Assembly (NCBI GenBank): GCA_017303655.1
Contig: JAFLCE010000041.1
Location: forward strand, 1 to 35,502
From: Anaerolineae bacterium
GTDB lineage: Bacteria; Chloroflexota; Anaerolineae; Anaerolineales; Villigracilaceae
DNA: 35,502 nt
Direction of reading: 5' to 3'
Shown: piece by piece, positions 23,715 to 29,760 of the stretch
Layout: the number at the start of each line of letters is the position of its first letter
Position numbering within the stretch: the stretch's first letter is position 1
Made by a program: the position numbers and the translations under genes
The notes under the pieces: generated by a model
Seen by the model: only the letters and a program-made list of their open reading frames with translations
Told to the model about the DNA's origin: nothing
Database searches by the model: none

Positions 23715-24515
23715 CTATGTGCCAAAAAGCCACCACTTTGGGTGATTCTTTTCTCGCAGAATTTTCATGGCTTCAGGTGTGCCAATCTGAATAAGAACAT
23801 CATGGGCATGCTTACTCACATTTGGGCTTTCATCAGAAAGTAAATCTCCAATCGCTTGCACTGCCTCTGCAGCTTTGAGCTTTCCAAGTGCATCCAAAGC
23901 AAAAAAACGTACAGCAGGGTGTTCATCATTAAGCGTCTCAACCAATGCTGAAACTGCCGACTGATCCCTAATTTCACCCAAGGCACGTGCTGCGCCATAA
24001 CGGGCGTCTATATCTTTGCTTTTCAGCAATGCTGTTAAATATTCTATAGCCTCTACACCAAAATATACGATTCCCGGAATTGCCATGGGATGATTGGCAG
24101 GATCGTCTAATTGCAATAACAAGCGTTTTAAGTTCGCATGGACATCTTGTTTGATCTCTTGCAGCTTTGTTTGTCGTTCCTTTTCATGCTGTTCTCTTTC
24201 AGAAAGCCAGGCTTGTTGTTTTTTCCATGCTTTGCGCAGATCTACACCACATTGTTTGCAATACCGTGAGCTCAAGCTATTTTGGGTATAACAAAATGGA
24301 CATCCCGCCTGCAAACGGGCATTGCATGAATCGCAATATGTATTCTTCCCCGCATTAACTGTCCGGCAACCGGAACAGATCAGTTCGCCAGAGGTTGTCC
24401 AATCGGTGGAGACAATGGTGGAGTTACAGGCTTTGCAAACGAACGGCTGATTTGGGTTAACGATACTTTCTATGGGAGCGCCACAAGATGGGCAATTTAA
24501 AGACAGAAGTTTCAT
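23715..24515 (-). CDS. Triple zinc-ribbon protein with HEAT repeats
   Basis: A 266-residue cytosolic protein of two parts. The N-terminus carries three consecutive four-cysteine zinc ribbons: C8, C11, C27, C30; C47, C50, C61, C64; and C72, C75, C86, C89. A charged helix (about 95-132, Glu/Lys/Gln-rich, coiled-coil-like) leads to HEAT/PBS-lyase-type repeats (about 135-260; ARYGAARALGEIRDQSAVSAL and VRFFALDALGKLKAAEAVQ are two of them). This is a scaffold for protein or nucleic-acid binding, not an enzyme. No clear ribosome binding site precedes the ATG; a TATACT box lies 9 nt upstream. I do not know a characterised relative. Its gene stands alone between the lipoprotein gene and DUF2277. Confidence 0.85.
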   Translation of the reverse strand: MKLLSLNCPSCGAPIESIVNPNQPFVCKACNSTIVSTDWTTSGELICSGCRTVNAGKNTYCDSCNARLQAGCPFCYTQNSLSSRYCKQCGVDLRKAWKKQQAWLSEREQHEKERQTKLQEIKQDVHANLKRLLLQLDDPANHPMAIPGIVYFGVEAIEYLTALLKSKDIDARYGAARALGEIRDQSAVSALVETLNDEHPAVRFFALDALGKLKAAEAVQAIGDLLSDESPNVSKHAHDVLIQIGTPEAMKILREKNHPKWWLFGT

Positions 24516-24524
24516 ATTTATTTA

Positions 24525-24530
24525 AGTATA
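24525..24530 (-). promoter_or_regulatory. -10 box 9 nt before the zinc-ribbon/HEAT gene
   Basis: TATACT on the minus strand (5 of 6 matches) lies 9 nt before the ATG at 24515, with no Shine-Dalgarno sequence between them. The -35 is not clear: TTGCAA is 20 bp upstream. Confidence 0.35.
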
Positions 24531-24562
24531 CGGGAGAAAATGGTCAATCGTTGCAAATCAGA

Positions 24563-24784
24563 CTATGCTTGTGGTTTTTGAAAACTTACTGATTTCAGAT
24601 TTAAAAGTATCTTCCTCGTGGACTCCGCCACTTCTTCTATCGCCTTGTTGAAAACCTCTTCATTCGCTTTGGACGGCTTGCGATATCCGCTCACTTTGCG
24701 CACATATTGCAGGGCGGCTTCATAGATCTCCTGCTCAGTGACGGGGTGATCCATATTTCTAAGGGGTTTAATGCTTCGGCACAT
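24563..24784 (-). CDS. DUF2277 family small protein
   Basis: A 73-residue protein that begins MCRSIKPLRNMDHPVTEQEIYEAALQYVRKVSG, the hallmark of DUF2277 (PF10041): a CRSIK..RN start, then two helices rich in Ala/Glu. Function is unknown in the whole family. The one early cysteine and the conserved basic pair might bind a ligand or metal, but that is speculation. It starts 41 bp after the radA stop on the same strand, with AAGGAAAGAG as a possible ribosome binding site, and the gap is filled by a heptad repeat. Co-transcription with radA is likely because no terminator is seen between them. Confidence 0.85.
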   Translation of the reverse strand: MCRSIKPLRNMDHPVTEQEIYEAALQYVRKVSGYRKPSKANEEVFNKAIEEVAESTRKILLNLKSVSFQKPQA

Positions 24785-24801
24785 TTCAACACTCTCTTTC
24801 C

Positions 24802-24829
24802 TTATTACTCGTTACTCATCACTTTTTAC
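24802..24829 (+). repeat. Degenerate heptad repeat between radA and DUF2277
   Basis: Four head-to-tail heptamers ending in AC (TTATTAC, TCGTTAC and two more) run to 24829. The last unit includes the TAA stop of radA. The same TCGTTAC unit recurs inside the exonuclease gene at 33413. Confidence 0.75.
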
Positions 24830-26223
24830 TTTTCTTTCTTCAACGCCTTATCCAATGCCTGATCCAACGAGCGGACTTCGATGATCTCGATACCCTTCGG
24901 ATATTCTTCACCCTTGCGAATCGCCTTCGGGATGATGGCAGTTTTGAAACCGAGCTTCTGCGCTTCTTTCAAACGTGCCACCATCTGACTGGGCATACGC
25001 AATTCGCCTGCCAGACCAATTTCACCGATCAATACCGCCTCGGCGCGGACAGGCACATCCTTCCACGAAGAAGCGATGGCGGCAGCGACGGCTAAGTCTG
25101 CAGCGGGTTCGTCGATCTGAATGCCGCCCACCACGTTGACGAAGACATCCTGCTCGGCAAGTTTCAATCCGACACGACGGGTCAACACAGCCGTGATGAG
25201 CAACAGACGGTTGAAGTCCACACCGTTGGGCGTGCGGCGCGCATTCCCGAATTGAGTCGGTGACGTTAATCCTTGAATTTCCACGAGAATAGGACGCGTC
25301 CCTTCCATGGTCACAGCAATGGTGGAGCCTGCCGCGTTAATTAATCTCTCTGCTAAAAAAGCCTCAGACGGATTGGTCACTTCGATCATGCCGCCTTCGC
25401 GCATTTCGAAGACACCCACTTCCGAAGTCGCACCGAAGCGGTTCTTCACCGAGCGCAACAAACGATACGCCTGGAAGCGATCCCCTTCGAGATACAAGAC
25501 TGTATCCACGATGTGTTCCAACACACGCGGACCGGCAATCGCGCCTTCTTTTGTGACATGCCCGATCATAAAGACCGACACGCCCGAAGACTTCGCCAAC
25601 TCGCGCAACTGTGACGAACACTCACGCACTTGCGAAACGGAGCCCGCTGAAGAATCCAACCCGGTCAGATAGGTGGTCTGGATGGAGTCGACGATCAACA
25701 GGTCCGGTTTGGTATCGCGGACGTGGTTCATGATCACTTCCAGATTCGTCTCGGTCACCAGTAAAAGATTCTTCGGTAATTCTTTGCTCGCGTTATACAG
25801 ACGCACGGCGCGCATCTTGATCTGCCGTTCCGACTCTTCGCCGGAGACATACAACACACGCTGCACCTTCGCCATCTCCATTGCCATTTGCAACATCAAT
25901 GTCGATTTGCCGATGCCCGGGTCACCGCCCACGAGCACGATGGAGCCGGGGACGATGCCGCCGCCGAGCACGCGTGCGAATTCACCGATAGGTAGGTGGA
26001 CACGATCTTCCGCATCACCACTGACCTCGGAGATGGGTCGCGGTTCCGAACGTCCGCTCAAGCCGCGAACGGCTCCCGACCCCTTCGAGACCGGTTCATC
26101 GTGGACGACTTCTTCGACCATGCTATTGAAGGCATTGCATTGCGGGCACTTGCCCATATATGAAGCAGCGACACGTCCGCATTGCTGACATACAAATCGG
26201 GTATGAGTTTTTGTTTTTGCCAT
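24826..26223 (-). CDS. radA: DNA repair protein RadA (Sms)
   Basis: RadA is a RecA-like ATPase with a Lon-type C-terminal domain that acts as a branch-migration helicase in recombination and repair. Numbering from the ATG at 26223, the N-terminal zinc finger is C12-x2-C15 and C26-x2-C29, the Walker A motif GGDPGIGKST is at 99-108, the Walker B DLLIVDS follows (174-180), and the RadA-specific KNRFG motif is at 260-264. The C-terminal part (about 300-450) is the Lon-like domain without protease residues. The frame is open to a GTG at 26244, but AGGTG stands 6 nt before the ATG at 26223, which gives the normal N-terminus. 465 aa, normal length. Confidence 0.97.
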   Translation of the reverse strand: MAKTKTHTRFVCQQCGRVAASYMGKCPQCNAFNSMVEEVVHDEPVSKGSGAVRGLSGRSEPRPISEVSGDAEDRVHLPIGEFARVLGGGIVPGSIVLVGGDPGIGKSTLMLQMAMEMAKVQRVLYVSGEESERQIKMRAVRLYNASKELPKNLLLVTETNLEVIMNHVRDTKPDLLIVDSIQTTYLTGLDSSAGSVSQVRECSSQLRELAKSSGVSVFMIGHVTKEGAIAGPRVLEHIVDTVLYLEGDRFQAYRLLRSVKNRFGATSEVGVFEMREGGMIEVTNPSEAFLAERLINAAGSTIAVTMEGTRPILVEIQGLTSPTQFGNARRTPNGVDFNRLLLITAVLTRRVGLKLAEQDVFVNVVGGIQIDEPAADLAVAAAIASSWKDVPVRAEAVLIGEIGLAGELRMPSQMVARLKEAQKLGFKTAIIPKAIRKGEEYPKGIEIIEVRSLDQALDKALKKEK

Positions 26224-26238
26224 GATTTCACCTGTGGG

Positions 26239-26323
26239 TGTCACCCTGAGCGGAGCGAAGGGTCTCTACGATAATTGTAGAGATTCTTCGCCGCAAGGAG
26301 CAAGAGCGCGGCTCAGAATGACA
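26239..26323 (+). repeat. Large palindromic intergenic element upstream of radA
   Basis: Outer ends TGTCACCCTGAG and CTCAGAATGACA are near-inverted copies, and the centre is a perfect hairpin TCTCTAC...GTAGAGA (26263-26283, 7-nt loop). The 3' arm holds about 20 bp more than the 5' arm. The wording CCCTGAGCGGAGCGAAGGGTCTC is that of a dispersed repeat seen in many Chloroflexota and other genomes. REP/MITE-like; mobility is not shown. Confidence 0.7.
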
Positions 26324-26366
26324 ATGGTCGTCAGTATAACAGAATTTTTGTTCTGTTTTTAGAGTC

Positions 26367-26375
26367 TGCTATACT
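26367..26375 (+). promoter_or_regulatory. Extended -10 promoter for the DUF1304 gene
   Basis: TGCTATACT: a TATACT box (26370-26375) with the TGn extension. TTGTTC (26348-26353) may serve as a weak -35 at 16 bp. Start of transcription would be about 18 nt before the ATG, leaving room for the AAGGAG at 26387-26392. Confidence 0.55.
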
Positions 26376-26398
26376 CGCATGAACCAAAGGAGAACCCC

Positions 26399-26746
26399 AT
26401 GAAAATCGTATCAGACATTCTTATCGTGATCGTTGCCCTCTTGCACTTTTATTTCCTCTACCTCGAAATGTTCCAATGGGACAAGCCGCGCGGGATGAAA
26501 TCCTTCCGCATGACGGAGGAGCAAGCGAAGCAGTCCAAGACTCTGGCTGCCAATCAAGGCTTATACAACGGCTTCATCGCCGCTGGTCTGCTGTGGGGAT
26601 TAATCGCAGGCGACCCGGTGAAGATCTTCTTTTTGAGTTGTGTCATCATTGCGGGAATTTTCGGTGCGTTCACCGTAAGCAAACGCATCTTTTATATTCA
26701 AGCTGTCCCCGCTATTTTGGCGTTGGTGGTGTTGTTGGTGTTTTAA
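26399..26746 (+). CDS. DUF1304 family membrane protein
   Basis: A 115-residue integral membrane protein with four hydrophobic helices (about 3-22, 50-68, 72-90, 98-115). The early HFYFLYLEMFQWDKP and the central ANQGLYNGFIAAGLLWG are the conserved blocks of DUF1304 (PF06993), a family of unknown function that is widespread in bacteria. AAGGAG lies 6 nt before the ATG. The gene has its own promoter and stands alone on the plus strand, convergent with homoserine dehydrogenase; a 29-bp palindrome separates the two stop codons. Confidence 0.87.
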   Translation: MKIVSDILIVIVALLHFYFLYLEMFQWDKPRGMKSFRMTEEQAKQSKTLAANQGLYNGFIAAGLLWGLIAGDPVKIFFLSCVIIAGIFGAFTVSKRIFYIQAVPAILALVVLLVF

Positions 26747-26752
26747 ATTATT

Positions 26753-26781
26753 GTAGGGGCGCAGCAATGCTGCGCCCCTAC
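26753..26781. repeat. 29-bp palindrome, copy 1 (between convergent genes)
   Basis: Arms of 13 bp (GTAGGGGCGCAGC) with a 3-nt centre AAT form a perfect hairpin. The same 29 bp occur again, without a change, at 27841-27869, on the other side of homoserine dehydrogenase. Here it may act as a terminator for both convergent genes. Confidence 0.85.
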
Positions 26782-26785
26782 GTTC

Positions 26786-27820
26786 TTATTTCACGATATT
26801 CACAAAATCCGCGAACAGACCATATGCGGTTTCGACAGGTCCGCCGGTCATGCCGGGTTTCTCGGATAAAACGATTGAGTAATCAATGATGACATCGGTG
26901 CGGAAGGTAATGCCCGTGCTGGAGTTCATCATGCCGTACAGCGACGAAGACGAATCCACCAATTGCGGGGCAACGCCAACTTTAATGTCTCCATTCACTT
27001 TTTCAGCAGAGCAAACCAATTTATAACGCTTGCCTTCTGCCTTCGCTTTGGCGATCATCTCAGAGGTGATGCCGCGAATGCCGGTGGGATTTACTTGCTG
27101 CGGCGTCATGGGCGTATCCCATAACACGGTTACCAACGCGGCAACTTTGATGGCGGCATCCCAACCGTCCACGTCGTTGGTGGGGTCGGTTTCAGCCAAA
27201 CCGATCTTCTGCGCGTACTTGAGCGCTTCGTCATAGGTCTCGCCACTTTCCATGCGAGATAAGATGACATTGGTCGTGGCGTTGAAGATACCCTTGAAGG
27301 ATTCCAACTCTGCCAGCGGGAACGCCTCACGCATGACCGAGAAAACGGGTGCACCTCCCAGAACCGCGGATTCATGCCGGAAGGTTCTTCCCTTCGATGC
27401 CGCTAACGCGGTCAATTCACGATAACCATGCACCACCGGACCTTTATTCGCAGTGCTGACGTGCATGCCCAAATTCAATGCGGTGCGGATGTGATCCAGC
27501 GCAGGTTGACCGGTCTCTGTATTGACGGGGGAGTTTTCGAACATGAAATTGGCTTGGGAATGATGAATCACTTCCATTGAATCTGCCAATGGCTTAACAG
27601 ATAATGCCGAAATATCCTTGCCACTCTCCACAAGTTCAAGCGCTTTCTGAATATCCAGCCCATTCGGGTTGACGGCGTGTCCGTGCCTGCCGGTGGAGAT
27701 GCCAGTGAACGAAAAGGTAACATCATGTTTGGATTTCAATATATCTTGTTTACGAACCAACAAGCGTGCCAATGCGCGGGCGACATTTCCAAAACCGATG
27801 AGGGCGAGGTTGTAGTGCAT
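26786..27820 (-). CDS. Homoserine dehydrogenase
   Basis: The enzyme reduces aspartate-4-semialdehyde to homoserine with NAD(P)H, the branch point to threonine and methionine. The 344-residue protein has an N-terminal Rossmann fold (LIGFGNVA, residues 7-14), a nucleotide/substrate lysine K126 in TANKGPVV, and the catalytic region DPTNDVDGWDAAIK (212-225), with D221 and K225 at the positions of the catalytic Asp-Lys pair of the family. There is no C-terminal ACT domain, so it is the short, allosterically simple type. AGGAG is 7 nt before the ATG. It follows the SCO1664-family gene on the same strand with a 52-bp gap that holds the second palindrome copy. No thrB, thrC or aspartate kinase is near. 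Confidence 0.95.
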   Translation of the reverse strand: MHYNLALIGFGNVARALARLLVRKQDILKSKHDVTFSFTGISTGRHGHAVNPNGLDIQKALELVESGKDISALSVKPLADSMEVIHHSQANFMFENSPVNTETGQPALDHIRTALNLGMHVSTANKGPVVHGYRELTALAASKGRTFRHESAVLGGAPVFSVMREAFPLAELESFKGIFNATTNVILSRMESGETYDEALKYAQKIGLAETDPTNDVDGWDAAIKVAALVTVLWDTPMTPQQVNPTGIRGITSEMIAKAKAEGKRYKLVCSAEKVNGDIKVGVAPQLVDSSSSLYGMMNSSTGITFRTDVIIDYSIVLSEKPGMTGGPVETAYGLFADFVNIVK

Positions 27821-27840
27821 GGATATTTCTCCTAATTGTA

Positions 27841-27869
27841 GTAGGGGCGCAGCAATGCTGCGCCCCTAC
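27841..27869. repeat. 29-bp palindrome, copy 2 (upstream of homoserine dehydrogenase)
   Basis: Identical base for base with 26753-26781. It fills the gap between the SCO1664-family stop (27873) and the ribosome binding site of homoserine dehydrogenase, which are read in the same direction. Confidence 0.85.
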
Positions 27870-27872
27870 GGG

Positions 27873-28583
27873 TTATATAGGTGGATACGGATATGCTCTT
27901 CGTCCCTGCAATGGGCGCGGGAAGAGCTTTGATTCACATAACTCTTCTGCGCGGAAGAGCAGGGCTTCGATCTCGTTTGCGTTGAGATACGGCTCGAAGC
28001 GCTCCACCCAACTGGCGGCGGAGGAAAGAGGCGCGAGCAATTCATCCGCTATAGACTGACCGGCAAAGTCCCAGATCACGGTGCGGAGTTTATCTTCTTC
28101 GTGGAAGCAAATGCCGTGATCGATGGCGAAGAGGCGGTGGGTGTCGTCTTCAAAGAAAACGTGACTGCCTTTGCGGTCGGCGTTGTTGGCGAGGATGTCG
28201 AAGAGCACGACCGGGCGGAGCTTTTGTTTGTCTTCAACGCTGAAGTTGAAGTAATGATATTCAACATCATATTCGATGTATTGTTGCAGTGAACCGGGTC
28301 CATGTGGTCCATCGTCACGATAAACAGTGACGGGGACGAGGTTGAAGCCAAGCGCTTCACTCAGTTGATAGGCAGCGACTTCGCGCAACGCAAGTGTATT
28401 ATCTGGGAAGTCCCACAGAGGCTGTTCGCCTTTGCTGGGTTTGTACACGGCTTTTACAGTTTCACCTTCATGGTGAACATCGACAAGGAATGTGTAATTC
28501 GAACCCAGCATGAATTGACCACGAAGCTCGTAGTCGCCGTGAGTGAGGATGTTTTGGATTTCAGAGGGAGATTGAGTTACCAT
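27873..28583 (-). CDS. SCO1664-family protein (PI3/4-kinase-like fold)
   Basis: A 236-residue member of the SCO1664 family, first noted in Actinobacteria. It has the skeleton of the phosphatidylinositol-kinase-like fold: a strand ending in VYKP with K48, a helix Glu (E68 in LREVAAYQL), a catalytic-loop-like DILANNADRKGSH (129-141; D136, H141) and a metal-type Asp in FAIDHG (D155). These are the parts that bind ATP and Mg in HipA- and PI3K-like kinases, so phosphotransfer activity is plausible; substrate is unknown. Its ATG overlaps the stop of the TPR gene in ATGGTAA. With that gene and the DUF3090 gene 27 bp further upstream it forms a three-gene unit. In Actinobacteria SCO1664 and DUF3090 genes also occur together. 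Confidence 0.83.
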   Translation of the reverse strand: MVTQSPSEIQNILTHGDYELRGQFMLGSNYTFLVDVHHEGETVKAVYKPSKGEQPLWDFPDNTLALREVAAYQLSEALGFNLVPVTVYRDDGPHGPGSLQQYIEYDVEYHYFNFSVEDKQKLRPVVLFDILANNADRKGSHVFFEDDTHRLFAIDHGICFHEEDKLRTVIWDFAGQSIADELLAPLSSAASWVERFEPYLNANEIEALLFRAEELCESKLFPRPLQGRRAYPYPPI

Positions 28584-29068
28584 GTTTCGTCGAGTTTGTC
28601 TGCGTAGAATTGAATGGCATTCCGATACGCGATCACGCCTTCATCGTTCGATGTTTCGACCAGACTGTTCAGAAGTAGTTCCATTGCTTTCGCAGGCTGA
28701 CCAAGGTTGTACCAGGTTATGGCAAGAAAGACGCGGAATTCATGCCGTGCAGGGAAAAGGGCAATGGCTTGTTGAAACGTATCGTGGGCTTTTTGGTATT
28801 CCCCAATGCAACGATAGGTACTGCCCATGCCGAGCAGGGCACCTTGCAGGTCTTCACCGCTCAAACCGGTTTGAACAGCTTTCTCGTAAAAAGGGATGGC
28901 TTCGCGCTCCAGTCCGAGCAGGTCATGCACCCAGGCGCAATGATAGTTGACCTGCGCATTGCTGGGGTAGTCGGCATACAGGGCAAGCATTAGTTCACGT
29001 GCTTCTTCAACTTTTTTTTCTTTTCGCAGTTGAATGGCGCGAGATAATCGTTCTTCCATTGAGTTCAT
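28577..29068 (-). CDS. Tetratricopeptide-repeat protein between DUF3090 and SCO1664-family genes
   Basis: A 163-residue helical protein with three to four TPR-type helix pairs: SRAIQLRKEKKVEEARELMLALYADYP, VNYHCAWVHDLLGLEREAIPFYEKAVQ and GSTYRCIGEYQKAHDTFQQAIALFP can be read as consecutive repeats with the usual Gly/Ala/Tyr spacing (around residues 5-150). There is no signal peptide. TPR proteins bind peptides or other proteins. Its last codons overlap the start of the SCO1664-family gene by 7 nt, so translation is coupled, and it starts 27 nt behind the DUF3090 stop. The tight position between two conserved partners suggests it belongs to the same process. Confidence 0.85.
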   Translation of the reverse strand: MNSMEERLSRAIQLRKEKKVEEARELMLALYADYPSNAQVNYHCAWVHDLLGLEREAIPFYEKAVQTGLSGEDLQGALLGMGSTYRCIGEYQKAHDTFQQAIALFPARHEFRVFLAITWYNLGQPAKAMELLLNSLVETSNDEGVIAYRNAIQFYADKLDETW

Positions 29069-29095
29069 GCAGAGCTATTCATCTATAAAAGAAAT

Positions 29096-29623
29096 TTAAT
29101 GCAGATGTCCGTTTTTCTTTGGGCAGAAATGACCGCCCGGCTCCATGGGCTGACCGCACTGCGGGCACATGGGGCGACCACGCGAAGAGACTTCCTGTCC
29201 CCAGCGGGCGAGCTGACGCAGTTGTGTGCGCGTTGCCCAATAGCGAATTTGTGAACCTTCTTCGGGGTCTTGTTCTTCAGTGAGCAATTCTTTGGCGAAG
29301 ACGACGACGCGGTCGCGGTCTTTATCGTAGCCGAGACCGATCTCACCAGCGCGGAAGAGCGGGTCTACGGGCGGGTTGATGCGCATGACTTCTTCGACAT
29401 AATCGCCCGAGGCTTCTTCTAACTCGGGGTATTGCTGGCTAAGCTGCGCGAGAAATTGTTCCACACCAATGGCAAGCGAAATCAACTGCGCCTTTTCAAT
29501 GATGATGGTGATGGTGCGATGATCAGAATAGGCATGTAAATAAAACACACGCTGACCAGGTTTGCCAATGGCGTCAGCGGTGATGTGGTCACAGGGATCA
29601 ACGTCAATATCAATGCGGGACAT
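29096..29623 (-). CDS. DUF3090 family protein with C-terminal zinc knuckle
   Basis: A 175-residue cytosolic protein of the DUF3090 family (actinobacterial type, also in Chloroflexota). The N-terminal domain has repeated family phrases (RVFYLHAYSD, ITIIIEKAQLISLAIGVEQFL, FRAGEIGLGYD, VVVFAKEL). The C-terminus has a short zinc site C153-x2-C156 and C167 with His173 (RPMCPQCGQPMEPGGHFCPKKNGH), as in other members. Function is unknown. AAGG stands before the ATG. It opens the DUF3090-TPR-SCO1664 unit. In Actinobacteria the same pair sits close to a histidine-phosphatase-like gene and often to mycothiol genes, neither of which is seen here. Confidence 0.87.
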   Translation of the reverse strand: MSRIDIDVDPCDHITADAIGKPGQRVFYLHAYSDHRTITIIIEKAQLISLAIGVEQFLAQLSQQYPELEEASGDYVEEVMRINPPVDPLFRAGEIGLGYDKDRDRVVVFAKELLTEEQDPEEGSQIRYWATRTQLRQLARWGQEVSSRGRPMCPQCGQPMEPGGHFCPKKNGHLH

Positions 29624-29648
29624 AAGTTACCTTTTTGTGAGTATACCA

Positions 29649-29725
29649 GACCCCCTCCGCCCTGCGGGCACCTCCCCCAAATACAACGGACGAGCTCCCG
29701 TTGTATTTGGGGGAGGCTGGGGGTC
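29649..29725 (+). repeat. Cruciform-forming palindromic element upstream of the mutase gene
   Basis: Outer arms GACCCCC (29649-29655) and GGGGGTC (29719-29725) enclose a small hairpin (GCCC TGC GGGC at 29659-29669) and a 19-bp perfect hairpin (29671-29689 with 29698-29716; arm starts CCTCCCCCAAATAC). REP/MITE-like. It ends 3 bp before the TATAAT of the next gene, so it lies where that gene's -35 should be. Confidence 0.75.
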
Positions 29726-29728
29726 AGT

Positions 29729-29734
29729 TATAAT
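29729..29734 (+). promoter_or_regulatory. -10 box for the mutase gene
   Basis: A perfect TATAAT followed after 20 nt by AAAGGAG (29749-29755) and the ATG at 29761. No good -35 box is seen, because that place is taken by the palindromic element. Confidence 0.55.
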
Positions 29735-29760
29735 CTCTTCAACTCGCCAAAGGAGCTGCC

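Noticed and set aside
9903-24829. Heptad tracts as possible CRISPR arrays
   Set aside because: Units are 7 bp, without spacers, and degenerate; no cas gene is present.
26224-26244. GTG start for radA seven codons upstream
   Set aside because: AGGTG lies 6 nt before the ATG at 26223; the extra residues are not in RadA proteins.
26338-26360. Small hairpin AACAGAA...TTCTGTT with T-run before the DUF1304 promoter
   Set aside because: A 7-bp stem fits a weak terminator, but no plus-strand gene ends ahead of it; kept only as a note.
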